Assembly (NCBI RefSeq): GCF_900111735.1
Contig: NZ_FOHW01000014.1
Coordinates: 62,001-126,000 of the forward strand
Length of the DNA stretch: 64,000 nt
Source: Pseudomonas graminis
GTDB taxonomy: Bacteria > Pseudomonadota > Gammaproteobacteria > Pseudomonadales > Pseudomonadaceae
Direction of reading: 5' to 3'
A program made the translations under genes and the position numbers. Each line of letters starts with the position of its first letter. Position 1 is the stretch's first letter. The notes under the pieces were generated by a model. That model had not been told where the DNA came from. It made no database searches and saw only the letters and a list, made by a program, of their open reading frames with translations. Positions 47,678 through 55,974 of this stretch are shown here, one piece after another.

Positions 47678-48259
47678 ATGAAGAAACCCAACCTGGAAAT
47701 GCGCCAACACATCATCGACGTCGCCAAGTCGCTGATGACCCACAAGGGCTACACCGCCGTGGGCCTGGCTGAAGTGGTGAGCGCGGCGGGCGTGCCCAAG
47801 GGCTCGTTTTACTATTACTTCAAATCGAAGGAAGAGTTCGGCGCCGCGTTGCTCGATGAGTACTTCTCCGAATACCTGGGCCGCGTCGACACCGTCATGA
47901 CGCGCTCGGGCAGCGGTGTCGAAAAGCTGCTGGCCTACTTCGACTACTGGATCGAGACCCAGGGCACCGATCATCCGGAAGGCAAATGCCTGGTGGTCAA
48001 GCTGGGCCCGGAAGTCTGCGACCTGTCCGAGGACATGCGCAGGGTGCTGGAGGCCGGCACGGCGAAGATCATCAAGCGCATCACCGCCTGTGTCGACATG
48101 GCCGTGGCAGACGGCAGCCTGCACATCGAAGAAGGCAGCGAAGCCTTCGCCGAGACCCTGTACCAACTATGGCTGGGCGCTTCCCTTCTGGTGAAGGTCA
48201 ACAAGTCCACCATGTCCTTCGACACGGCCATGAGCCTGACCCAACGCCTGCTGCGGTAG
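47678..48259 (+). CDS. TetR family regulator of the ene-reductase cluster
   Basis: A 193-residue regulator. The DNA-binding part has RQHIIDVAKSLMTHKGYTAV and VVSAAGVPKGSFYYYFKSKE. The C-terminal domain includes EGKCLVVKLGPEVCDLSEDM, with cysteines placed as in NemR-like sensors of reactive electrophiles. Matching operators flank the gene. Its stop codon lies inside a strong terminator. ATG 47678 is preferred to GTG 47666. Confidence 0.88.
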   Translation: MKKPNLEMRQHIIDVAKSLMTHKGYTAVGLAEVVSAAGVPKGSFYYYFKSKEEFGAALLDEYFSEYLGRVDTVMTRSGSGVEKLLAYFDYWIETQGTDHPEGKCLVVKLGPEVCDLSEDMRRVLEAGTAKIIKRITACVDMAVADGSLHIEEGSEAFAETLYQLWLGASLLVKVNKSTMSFDTAMSLTQRLLR

Positions 48260-48274
48260 CAGGCGCTTTTTTTT
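48246..48274 (+). terminator. Rho-independent terminator after tetR
   Basis: A perfect 7-bp stem (gcctgct / agcaggc), loop gcggt, and an eight-base T-run. The TetR stop codon is within the loop and stem. The ene-reductase therefore needs its own promoter. Confidence 0.88.
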
Positions 48275-48284
48275 CAAAGATTGG

Positions 48285-48301
48285 TAGACGACCGGTCAAA
48301 T
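48285..48301. promoter_or_regulatory. TetR-type operator-like site before the ene-reductase gene
   Basis: tagacgaccggtcaaat, sharing the first 14 bases with the site at 47639. It ends 16 bases before the ene-reductase ATG and would block its promoter. Confidence 0.7.
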
Positions 48302-48317
48302 ATGCGAGTAATTCTCA

Positions 48318-49421
48318 ATGAGTGATATCAGTAACAGCACCGACTTGTTTTCCCCCGTGCAGATGGGCGCCATCGAAATGGCCAACCGCATCGTCATGGC
48401 ACCCGTCACCCGCAGCCGCTATGAAGAAGACGGCGTGCCCGGTGAACTGCACGCCACCTATTACGCCCAGCGCGCCACCGCCGGGATGATCGTGGCCGAA
48501 GCGACCAACATCTCGGCCCAGGGACGCGGCTATGCAGCGACGCCCGGGATCTGGAGCGAAGCGCAGGTTGCCGGTTGGCGCAAAGTCACCGACGCCGTGC
48601 ACGCGGCTGGCGGCAAGATCGTCAGCCAGCTCTGGCACGTGGGCCGGTTCTCCAGCGTGGACCTGCAGCCCAACGGCGAAGCCCCGGTCGCGCCGTCCGC
48701 CATTCAGGCCGAGGGCAACACCTACACGGTCGACGGCTTTGTGCCGGTGTCGATGCCGCGCGCGCTGGAAACCGACGAGATCCCCGGCATCATCGAGCAG
48801 TACAAGCACGCGGCCGAGAACGCCAAGCGCGCAGGGTTCGACGGTGTCGAAGTCCACTCGGCGAACAGCTATTTGCTCGACCAGTTCCTGCGCGATTCCA
48901 CCAATCAGCGCACCGACAGATACGGCGGCTCGATTGAAAACCGCGCGCGACTGACGCTGGAAGTCACCCAGGCGATCGTTGATATCTGGGGCAACGACCG
49001 CGTCGGGATTCGCTTGTCGCCGGTCACGCCGGATGCAGGCAACACGCCGCCGGACAGCAACGTCATGGCGTTGCACGGTTACCTGATTCAGCAGTTGAAC
49101 CGCTTCAACCTGGCGTATCTGCACTTTGTCGAAGGCGCGACCGCCACCTCCCGTGAAGTGCCGGCAGGCGTCGACATGGATGCGCTGAGTGCCCAGTTCA
49201 ACGGCCCGTTCATAGGCAACAACAACTACGACCTGGACATGGCCGTCGAGCGCCGCGCCCAGGGCAAGATCGACGCCGTCGCGTTCGGCCGCCTGTTCAT
49301 CTCCAACCCGGACCTGGTCGCGAGGCTGCGCCACGGCGCCGATCTGACCATCGCCCCGCGTGAAAGCTATTACGGCGGCGGCGCCAAGGGCTACACCGAC
49401 TGGCCGGTGGGCACTTACTAA
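48318..49421 (+). CDS. Old yellow enzyme family ene-reductase (NemA-like)
   Basis: A 367-residue FMN oxidoreductase with a TIM barrel. Features are MAPVTRSRYEEDGVPG, QLWHVGRFSS, the substrate-binding VEVHSANSYLLDQFLRD (His and Asn pair) and RTDRYGGSIENR. These enzymes reduce the activated double bond of enals, maleimides and nitro compounds with NAD(P)H. With the TetR gene it forms a nemR-nemA-like response to electrophiles. Confidence 0.93.
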   Translation: MSDISNSTDLFSPVQMGAIEMANRIVMAPVTRSRYEEDGVPGELHATYYAQRATAGMIVAEATNISAQGRGYAATPGIWSEAQVAGWRKVTDAVHAAGGKIVSQLWHVGRFSSVDLQPNGEAPVAPSAIQAEGNTYTVDGFVPVSMPRALETDEIPGIIEQYKHAAENAKRAGFDGVEVHSANSYLLDQFLRDSTNQRTDRYGGSIENRARLTLEVTQAIVDIWGNDRVGIRLSPVTPDAGNTPPDSNVMALHGYLIQQLNRFNLAYLHFVEGATATSREVPAGVDMDALSAQFNGPFIGNNNYDLDMAVERRAQGKIDAVAFGRLFISNPDLVARLRHGADLTIAPRESYYGGGAKGYTDWPVGTY

Positions 49422-49529
49422 CAGCACTGGCAACCGCACCGCTTTCAAGCACCGCATTCAATAACGGCTAAACGGCAAGGCTTTCCCACGAAGGCCGACG
49501 CTGCCCGCACGCCTGGAATTTGAGGAAAC

Positions 49530-50285
49530 ATGATCATGAACACGAACTATCTGGACAAGAAAACCGCCATCGTGACCGGCGCGTCATCAGGCATCGGCGC
49601 CGCGACGGCCAGAGCATTGGCCGCACAAGGGGTGAATGTCGTGGCTGCCGCGCTGGATGAGAAAGCCCTCGCCGCCCTTGTCGGCGAACTCCGCGGGTTG
49701 GGCTTTGAGGCGTCCAGCTTTGTCACCGACGTGACCGACGCTGAACAGACCCGCGCCCTGGCGCAGTTCGCCAAAGACACCTACGGCTCGGTCGACATCC
49801 TCGTCAACAACGCCGGCCTGATGTTGTTCTCCAACTGGGTCGACCTCGTGACCCAGGACTGGAACGCCATGATCGACGTCAACATCAAGGGCTACCTGAA
49901 CACCATCGCCGCCGCCCTGCCCTTCATGCTCGAACAGAAATCCGGGCAGATCCTCAATATGGATTCGGTGGCAGGCCACCAGGTTGGTCCCGGCGCCGGC
50001 GTCTACAGCGCGACCAAGTTCTTCGTGCAGGCCATGACCGAATCGATGCGCAAGGAACTGGGCGTGCACCACGGCATCCGCGTCAACACCGTCAGCCCCG
50101 GCGTGATCAACACCGGCTGGGCCGACAAAGTCACCGACCCTGCCGGGCGCAAAGCCGCACAAGCGCTCAACGAAATCGCCATCGCACCGGAAGACATCAG
50201 CCGCGCCGTCATCTACGCGCTGAATCAGCCGGCCAATGTCACCGTCAACGACCTGATCATTTCACCTACCCGACAGGACTGGTGA
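49530..50285 (+). CDS. Short-chain dehydrogenase/reductase
   Basis: A 251-residue classical SDR. Cofactor motif TGASSGIGAATARAL, NNAG at about residue 90, and the catalytic YSATK with an upstream serine in NMDSVAG. Asp/Ala residues after the second strand suit NADP or NAD; this is not certain. GAGGAA precedes ATG 49530. It is 108 bases after the ene-reductase and probably in the same regulon. Confidence 0.9.
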   Translation: MIMNTNYLDKKTAIVTGASSGIGAATARALAAQGVNVVAAALDEKALAALVGELRGLGFEASSFVTDVTDAEQTRALAQFAKDTYGSVDILVNNAGLMLFSNWVDLVTQDWNAMIDVNIKGYLNTIAAALPFMLEQKSGQILNMDSVAGHQVGPGAGVYSATKFFVQAMTESMRKELGVHHGIRVNTVSPGVINTGWADKVTDPAGRKAAQALNEIAIAPEDISRAVIYALNQPANVTVNDLIISPTRQDW

Positions 50286-50346
50286 TGGCGGGTCTTTTGG
50301 TAATTGAAGCTATCCCCTATCCAACTCAAACCCTGGAGTCATCAAC

Positions 50347-50733
50347 ATGAGCAAGAACATCAAAGCCGTTGCCACCCACGACTACAACGCCGTCATCGAG
50401 ACCGCCAGCCGCTACGTTGAAGGCCTGCGTGAAGGCAGTGTTGCGACAATCAAGCAGGCCTTTCATGAAGAGGCGGTGATGTACGGTTTTACCAACGGCG
50501 AACTGCTGGGTGGGCCGATCAGCAACCTGTATGACTTTGTCGAGAGCAACGGCAAGGCGGCGGACATCACGACGCGGCTGGACGTGTTGGCGATTACACC
50601 GACTACGGCTGTTGTGCGGGTGGATATGGAGAAGGATGCGATCGGCGCGGATTACAACGACTACCTGACGTTGATCAAGATCAATGGGGACTGGAAGGTG
50701 ATTGCGAAGGTTTATCACCAGTTTGAGGGGTAG
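50347..50733 (+). CDS. NTF2-like (lumazine-binding type) protein
   Basis: A 128-residue single-domain protein of the cone-shaped NTF2 fold. The order is IETASRYVEGLREGSVATI, FHEEAVMYGFTNGELLGGP, then strands ending DYLTLIKINGDWKVIAKVYH. This is the Lumazine_bd_2 type, common beside SDR and OYE genes. Catalytic activity unknown. It follows the SDR gene closely. Confidence 0.82.
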   Translation: MSKNIKAVATHDYNAVIETASRYVEGLREGSVATIKQAFHEEAVMYGFTNGELLGGPISNLYDFVESNGKAADITTRLDVLAITPTTAVVRVDMEKDAIGADYNDYLTLIKINGDWKVIAKVYHQFEG

Positions 50734-50868
50734 GTTTTACAGCCGTGGGCTTGATGGACGCAGGCCTCGGGGTTTCGACTTCGGGGCTTGCGGGTCGGGT
50801 TAGTGCAGCTTGTTAGTTCGCGATTGGTTTTAAGCGCTGCAGTGTTAATTATTTGGGAGACAGTAGAG

Positions 50869-51309
50869 ATGGTTTTAGTCGAGTACAGCGCCGGTTTGCC
50901 GTGCAGTGCGGATCAGGCGTGGAAGGTGCTGCGGGAGTTTGGCGGGATTGCGGACTGGCATCCGGCGATTTTGAAGAGTCTTCTTGAGGGTGAGGCTGGG
51001 GGTTTGCGGGTGGGTGCGGTCAGGCGGCTGGCGCTTGCGGATGGTGCCGTGTTGCGTGAGCGTTTGACCGAGTTTGATGATGGGGTCAGGGGGTTGGCTT
51101 ATGTGTTTGAGGAGTCGCCGTTGCCGGTGGATGGGTATCGGGCACAGGTTCGGGTGGATGAGGTTGCGGAGTTGGTGGATCGGTGTGTGGTGCGATGGAG
51201 TGCTGGGTTCGAAGTGCGGGAATCCGGGACTGAGGCGGAATTTGAGGAGCTGGTCAGGGGGTTGATTGTGCAGGGGCATGAGGGTTTGGAGGGGGTGGTT
51301 CGGGGGTGA
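50869..51309 (+). CDS. SRPBCC (START-like) family protein
   Basis: A 146-residue helix-grip protein. The start VLVEYSAGLPCSADQAWKVL is followed by FGGIADWHPAI and RRLALADGAVLRERLTEFD, typical of polyketide-cyclase/MxaD-like SRPBCC proteins that bind a hydrophobic ligand. GGGAG lies before ATG 50869; a frame from 50788 extends upstream without support. G-rich codons differ from the AT-rich rhs region that begins just after it, so this is the last core gene. Confidence 0.8.
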   Translation: MVLVEYSAGLPCSADQAWKVLREFGGIADWHPAILKSLLEGEAGGLRVGAVRRLALADGAVLRERLTEFDDGVRGLAYVFEESPLPVDGYRAQVRVDEVAELVDRCVVRWSAGFEVRESGTEAEFEELVRGLIVQGHEGLEGVVRG

Positions 51310-51427
51310 TTGTGAGCTTATTTGAGTGAATTGGCTGGATGGGCAAGCCGGAGCCCAATCGGGGCAAGGCGCGCCGTGTTCCGATGCCCATTGGGGATCA
51401 AGTGAGACTGGCCAGGCAGACTCCTGA

Positions 51428-52147
51428 CTAATGGCGCCTGGAAGCAAGCCAGTTGAACAGCCTGCCCAGCCACCAGCGGCTGCGTGCTTCGCGTATTTCA
51501 TCAATCTGCATGAATGTGTAAGGCGTGAGCCGGTTCTTTTCTCTCTTGCGCAGTGTGCGTAACCCCCTGATACGGTCGCGAGCGTGGATCAGCATGCAAA
51601 CGGTGGCAAAGAGGAAAATCAGAATGATCAAAATGCCCGTGGTGAACGGCGTGACTGATTTAATCACTGCACCTGCGGCCAAGGTCCCAACACCGGCAAT
51701 CAACCCTTCCGCTCCCGCGGATGTGGAAGATACGGAAAATGAAACCCTGTTATCGGATACGTCGAACGCGAACCCTCGAGGAGGCGTTAGATAAATGCCA
51801 GCGTACAGCGTCGCGATGAAACCCAATATCAACCCGGCGGTTATACGTCCCTCAGTCGGAGACCCTCCCAAGTCATCCGTGACCACGGTGTAACTGACCC
51901 ACGCGGGGGCAAGGGCCAAGAGAAAAATCATCAAAGTGAAGTAACTCAGGGCGAATGTCGTATAACGCTCACACCAATATCTCATGTAAAGCGTATAACC
52001 TGAGAGCAAGAAAAACAGCAGCCCGTACACCCATCCGTCTGTGGCTGAGCGCAAGAGACCAACGGCACCCAAGCCAATGGCAACTATGAAAAGCGTCCGT
52101 GTCAGCGCGTTGACCGTTCGTGCATCGGGATCGTAGATAGTGGACAT
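51428..52147 (-). CDS. Membrane protein of unknown family, paralog A
   Basis: A 239-residue protein with about six membrane segments (for example LFIVAIGLGAVGLLRS, FALSYFTLMIFLLALAPAW and GILIILIFLFATVCMLIHA). The cytoplasmic tail reads RLTPYTFMQIDEIREARSRW. The gene upstream at 52267 has the same plan and a related tail (RVNYTFMEVERIRARRA), so the two are tandem paralogs. AAGGAG precedes the ATG. Both end the minus-strand rhs locus. I do not recognise the family; membrane immunity proteins would be one reading. Confidence 0.7.
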   Translation of the reverse strand: MSTIYDPDARTVNALTRTLFIVAIGLGAVGLLRSATDGWVYGLLFFLLSGYTLYMRYWCERYTTFALSYFTLMIFLLALAPAWVSYTVVTDDLGGSPTEGRITAGLILGFIATLYAGIYLTPPRGFAFDVSDNRVSFSVSSTSAGAEGLIAGVGTLAAGAVIKSVTPFTTGILIILIFLFATVCMLIHARDRIRGLRTLRKREKNRLTPYTFMQIDEIREARSRWWLGRLFNWLASRRH

Positions 52148-52266
52148 TTAGACGCTAGCTCCTTGTATGGGGTACCGGGGTGTGTACCTATCGCACATCG
52201 CGCGGCGGGCTAATCTTCCCACACCCACTCTAACGATTTTTTCTTCGATGCGGATACACAGAACCA

Positions 52267-52953
52267 TCATGACCAGCGGCCTATGAATGAGGCAGCACGC
52301 CGTGCGCGTATCCTCTCCACCTCCATGAACGTGTAGTTCACCCGCTCCTTGAGCTCCTGCTCCTTCAAACTGCGAAGAGACGCAATACTGACCCGATGGT
52401 AAAAGAGCATGAACAGTGAGATTGCGAAAAAGATACAGGCAAGTAATAAAGCGGGAGAATCGTAGGAATGGACCATAGGGTAGATCACGCTCGACAGCGC
52501 AGCCCCTATTCCGCCCTGCAGCGTCTGGTTTCGGAAAGGAGGTGCGGTAACCTCGACCCGATTTCCCCGGGCAACCAGTCCCGTCGTCCGGCTTCTCCAC
52601 CTGTACAGCGCTACGTAGATGACGAATGCGATGAGCAGCGGAATGCATGCCAATGAAAGTGATGTGACGGGTCCTAATTTCAACTGCTTGTGCGCTGCGA
52701 TCAATACCAGAAGAAATGTAAAACCTGGCGCAAAGCCGAGATTCAGAAAAAGCCTGAGATTGGCATATCGGGTGAATTTTTCGGTGCGATAAGCGCAATC
52801 GAAACACCACCAACTCAGCCACACTACCGCCGCGCACATCGGAAAAAATAACAGGCTGGGCAGAATACCTGCAGAAAACACCGCTTGGATTGTGAACAAG
52901 AGCCAGGTGCTGAAGATAATGGACATGAAACGGTGAGGATCTGTGTCAAACAT
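52267..52953 (-). CDS. Membrane protein of unknown family, paralog B
   Basis: A 228-residue protein with about six membrane segments (IIFSTWLLFTIQAVFSAG, FLLVLIAAHKQ, LLIAFVIYVALYRW, ALLLACIFFAISLFMLFYH). Between helices 4 and 5 a short segment GLVARGNRVEVTAPPF matches GFAFDVSDNRVSFSVSS of paralog A, and both share the SLR-basic-YTFM-E-IR tail. It is the upstream gene of the pair, 119 bases away. Function unknown. Confidence 0.7.
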   Translation of the reverse strand: MFDTDPHRFMSIIFSTWLLFTIQAVFSAGILPSLLFFPMCAAVVWLSWWCFDCAYRTEKFTRYANLRLFLNLGFAPGFTFLLVLIAAHKQLKLGPVTSLSLACIPLLIAFVIYVALYRWRSRTTGLVARGNRVEVTAPPFRNQTLQGGIGAALSSVIYPMVHSYDSPALLLACIFFAISLFMLFYHRVSIASLRSLKEQELKERVNYTFMEVERIRARRAASFIGRWS

Positions 52954-53042
52954 CAGCTATTCCCTACTGCTTAGTTGAGCGTCACTGGGCGACCCATTCA
53001 CTCACTGATGAAGAGCCGAGCCCGGCACCTCAAGCCTGCAGT

Positions 53043-53150
53043 CTACTGCTGAGGGTGCGAGTTTTGGGCGTGTTCGACCAGCAGACTGTTGTCGACGCGG
53101 TTGAGGATCTGCGGAAGCTTTTCCAGCAGAAGCTTACGTCCGGTAGTCAT
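53043..53150 (-). CDS. Short frame, possibly part of a broken gene
   Basis: A 35-codon frame beginning MTTGRKLLLEKLPQILNRVD. Its ATG is immediately next to the stop of the preceding small frame (TGAATG). Either a coupled small gene or the shifted tail of the 53151-53345 frame. No family recognised. Confidence 0.3.
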   Translation of the reverse strand: MTTGRKLLLEKLPQILNRVDNSLLVEHAQNSHPQQ

Positions 53151-53345
53151 TCAGACAGGATTGCCGAGCAGGCCGCCAGTGACTTTGGCGGCCATCGACG
53201 AAATTGCGAAACGCATGATGGCGTTACCAACCACGAAGATCGTGCAGAGAGTGGCGACCTTCAAACCTATAAATCCAATCCTGTAGATGCCCACCAGACC
53301 CTCCGCGCCGTCGGCCGGCATCAGAATGTCGACGTTGTAGCTCAA
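53151..53345 (-). CDS. Short frame with one membrane segment, probably a gene remnant
   Basis: A 64-codon frame from a TTG, with MPADGAEGLVGIYRIGFIG and a hydrophobic stretch VATLCTIFVVGNAIM. No ribosome site is seen and stops lie close upstream. It may be the remains of a larger protein of the rhs locus. No family recognised. Confidence 0.35.
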   Translation of the reverse strand: MSYNVDILMPADGAEGLVGIYRIGFIGLKVATLCTIFVVGNAIMRFAISSMAAKVTGGLLGNPV

Positions 53346-53415
53346 TCAATTTTATACCGCATCGTTGACCAGCAATTGGTCGGTGTAGTGCCGATCAAAT
53401 TGCTGGCGCTGATAT

Positions 53416-53769
53416 TTACAACCCATAAATGCTATCAGCTTCTTTATTCATAGTTAACGACCCTAAAGCTCCCAAATCCAAGCTATAGACTTCATCCTCT
53501 CCTTTTAAACTTAAAAAATATCCTAAGTCTCCATCCTGCCCGATTAGAAAATACCCAGACGCATAGAATTGCACTTCATACGCTGCATTTCTTTCAAGCA
53601 ACTGTGCACAACCATAAATATATACCTGCCCTCCTGACACAAGTTTCAACTCATGAACATCCTCCCACTGAACCTTTTCAGAAGAAAACTTTTTGTAATC
53701 TTCAGAAAGCTTACCCCCAAGACTAAGTTCAATTTCTTTGAGCTTTTTCCGCACCTGACTTTCGTCCAT
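53416..53769 (-). CDS. SUKH (SMI1/KNR4) family immunity protein
   Basis: A 117-residue protein with the SUKH pattern: LGGKLSEDYKKFSSEKVQW, LKLVSGGQVYIYGCAQLLE, then YEVQFYASGYFLIGQDGDLG. SUKH proteins neutralise diverse nuclease and other toxins of polymorphic systems. It starts 22 bases after the stop of a toxin tail joined to an Rhs core fragment (53792-54650). Its sequence is intact although the toxin is almost gone. Confidence 0.82.
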   Translation of the reverse strand: MDESQVRKKLKEIELSLGGKLSEDYKKFSSEKVQWEDVHELKLVSGGQVYIYGCAQLLERNAAYEVQFYASGYFLIGQDGDLGYFLSLKGEDEVYSLDLGALGSLTMNKEADSIYGL

Positions 53770-53791
53770 ATTTCAAGCCCTCATCCGCGAG

Positions 53792-54650
53792 TTAACGATT
53801 AGATATCAAAAAAGGAGCTTCCATATTTTTCGCTCGAAAACCATCAAAATACTTATCCGCTTCCTCCAGTACTTTTCCACCAGAGATATTTCGATTTGTA
53901 GGTCGCGTCGATAATCATGTGCGGCAGGCCGTCGTCGCTGTTGAAGTATTCGGTCTTGTGCCCCGGCGGATCGGTCTCAGCGATCAGGTTGCCTTTGTCG
54001 TCATAACGGGCTTTCCAGACGCTGCCGTCCGGGAAGGCGGTTTCGGTGATCAAGGTGGTGCTGTAGGTGATGCTTCGACCGAGCGGGTGGGCCTCTTCGA
54101 TCAGCCGCGAAAAATCGTCGTACTTGAACGTCAGACGGTTCCCGTCCGGCAGGCTGATCGCAGTCGTATTGCCCGCTTCATCCAGATCGATGCCGTAGCG
54201 CTCGCCGCCGAAGTCGCGGCTGGCAATGACCCGTTTGTCCTCGTTGTACTGCACCTCCAGCTCACGACCGAGGACGTCGGCCGCCCAGCACGTTCTGTTC
54301 TTGAAGTCATAACGAAAATGAAAGTGTTCGCCATCACTGGTCCAATGCTCAACCACGCGCGGCTGGCCATCAATGGTTTCCCAGCGGTAGTTGCAGCTCA
54401 AACCCAATGCGTTGCTGTGACTGGCCATCACGCCTTCGGCATAGCTAAACCGGCGCATGGAATCGCCATTGCGATTGATCACTTCGATGAGCTGGCCGTT
54501 GTCGTCGTATCGGTACTGGACGAGGGTTTCCACAGCCAGGTTGTCGACGATGCGTTTGACGTCGGTCAGGCGGCCACGCTGGTTGTCGTAATGCAGGTGA
54601 ATCCGCACACCGCCCGGGCGCTAATGTCGGTGAGCGTGCGCGTGAAATGC
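53792..54650 (-). pseudogene. Rhs core fragment joined out of frame to a toxin tail
   Basis: Read 5' to 3' on the minus strand: HWVHFTRTLTDIS begins an Rhs core at about 54650, a one-base deletion near 54620 (cgcccggg for cggcccggg) shifts the frame, and the 252-codon core then runs from 54608 with many YD repeats to YKSKYLWW. Near 53882 the core text stops. In another frame KVLEEADKYFDGFRAKNMEA leads to a TAA at 53792-53794, the likely end of a toxin whose SUKH immunity gene is next. An internal deletion joined core and toxin tail. Confidence 0.78.
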
Positions 54651-54665
54651 ACCCAGTGACAGAGT

Positions 54666-54695
54666 GCTTAAGCTCCGTCATTGATGAGCTTAAGC
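54666..54695. repeat. Inverted repeat at edge of the Rhs fragment
   Basis: gcttaagctc and its exact complement with a 10-base centre. It lies where the Rhs homology begins. No T-run follows on the minus strand. It may mark a recombination edge or terminate the upstream immunity transcript. Confidence 0.45.
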
Positions 54696-54773
54696 GTAGA
54701 AATCAAGCTGTTAAGTTTTTATTGCTTGATTCTTGAATACACGGCGTGCAATTTAAAAAGACGAAATTTGATT

Positions 54774-55181
54774 TTACAAGCATGATCTCACCCATTTATC
54801 TTTACCCTCCGCTCGCTCCTTCCTGTCAATGAACCAGGTTCCGCCTCGTTCAACCATAAAAAAGCGGAACTTACTTCTAAATCCATTAGACTGCTGCACC
54901 ATGAATATGGCATCAGTGGGGTCGTCTTCTATGTGGTCATTTGTAGGCTGATAAGTAGCTGGCACTGTAGCGCCGAGATCGATTAAACGCTCTCTATTTG
55001 AGCCATGACTCAATGAATACTCATCCAAGACAGCTTCGAGCTTCTTCTTATAATCTTCTTTTATAGGAGTTATATCCAGACCCTCTCCATCAGCTTCATC
55101 TTGAGCTGCGCAAAACTCTGTCTCCCACTGGTTCATTTCAGCCATAAAGCTTATTAACCGGTCTTTCGCACTGTTCGTCAT
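54774..55181 (-). CDS. Predicted NTF2-fold immunity protein
   Basis: A 135-residue acidic protein. The first helix DRLISFMAEMNQWETEFC and the late strands DAIFMVQQSNGFRSKFRFFM followed by GGTWFIDRKE suit the NTF2-fold immunity family of polymorphic toxins. It lies 14 bases after the PAAR fragment and has no toxin gene beside it. Assignment is from pattern only. Confidence 0.6.
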   Translation of the reverse strand: MTNSAKDRLISFMAEMNQWETEFCAAQDEADGEGLDITPIKEDYKKKLEAVLDEYSLSHGSNRERLIDLGATVPATYQPTNDHIEDDPTDAIFMVQQSNGFRSKFRFFMVERGGTWFIDRKERAEGKDKWVRSCL

Positions 55182-55195
55182 GCTATCTATCCACT

Positions 55196-55573
55196 TTAGT
55201 TAAAGAGGCGCCCCTCTACGACTCCGCCCCCGATAAACACATCGTCCGAGCCTGATGAAATCCTGGCACCACAGGTCAGCCTATCACCCTTGCGTGCAGT
55301 AGCCACGCTGCTGATGAAGACGTTGGAAGAACCCTCGGCGACCTGCACCGGTGCAGGATGCTTTTCGCATCGGCCTAGGCTGAGTTCCACATGCGCGGCA
55401 TTGCGGTTGTTGACGAACACATCGGTCGAGCAGCCGGGGAGCTGAATCTCCCCGGCCGGCGAGCTGAACATCTTGCCGAAATACTCACCCCAAGGCAGGC
55501 AGGCAGCGCACTCGCAAGGGGCCCCACTGCAATGGGTATGAGCACAGCAACAACTAAATAGGCCTATGTGCGC
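55196..55573 (-). pseudogene. PAAR-domain fragment of an Rhs protein N-terminal region
   Basis: The open frame begins after a stop at 55574-55576. A cysteine-rich lead (CCCAHTHCSGAPCECAACLP) is followed by WGEYFGKMFSSPAGEIQLPG, then PAAR repeats DVFVNNRNAAHVE, SSNVFISSVATARKGDRLTC and SDDVFIGGG, and a stop soon after. PAAR tips cap the T6SS spike. Here neither the usual N-terminus nor an Rhs core or toxin is attached, so it is a displaced piece; the ATG at 55471 could still make a 91-residue tip. Confidence 0.75.
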
Positions 55574-55645
55574 CTAACGAATCCAATCCCACGCATACTA
55601 TCCAATCAGGGCAATAAGACTCTCAGCACACATAAACCTACATAC

Positions 55646-55960
55646 CTAAATTACTAAAAAAGCATCATTCTCATAATAGAACCTGAAAGCCCTGAAATAA
55701 TCATCGGTTTTAGCGCCAGCCATTTGCTGATCCAAATTAGATATTACATCCTCGATCAATGCTTTATCTAAGGATGCTATCCAGCCTTCGCTAGCTACCT
55801 GCGGCGGTAGATAATCAGTAGAGTCAGGCGGAAAATCCCAGGAATCTAATGAGAATGCACCTTTAGTATCCAATTCCCAATCTGTAGGCGGCAGATAAAA
55901 CCATGACTCGGGCATCTGACCGATGTTTTCTATCACTTCTCTGATACTGTAAAGCTTCAT
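55646..55960 (-). CDS. DUF7716-like small protein, candidate immunity
   Basis: A 104-residue acidic protein with AAGGTGAG before the ATG. Pattern: WFYLPPTDWELDTKGAFSLD, then LIEDVISNLDQQM and AFRFYYENDAFLV. This resembles DUF7716, often found with polymorphic toxins. No cognate toxin is beside it, only the PAAR fragment downstream. Intact and so probably expressed. Confidence 0.6.
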   Translation of the reverse strand: MKLYSIREVIENIGQMPESWFYLPPTDWELDTKGAFSLDSWDFPPDSTDYLPPQVASEGWIASLDKALIEDVISNLDQQMAGAKTDDYFRAFRFYYENDAFLVI

Positions 55961-55974
55961 AAACTCACCTTAGC

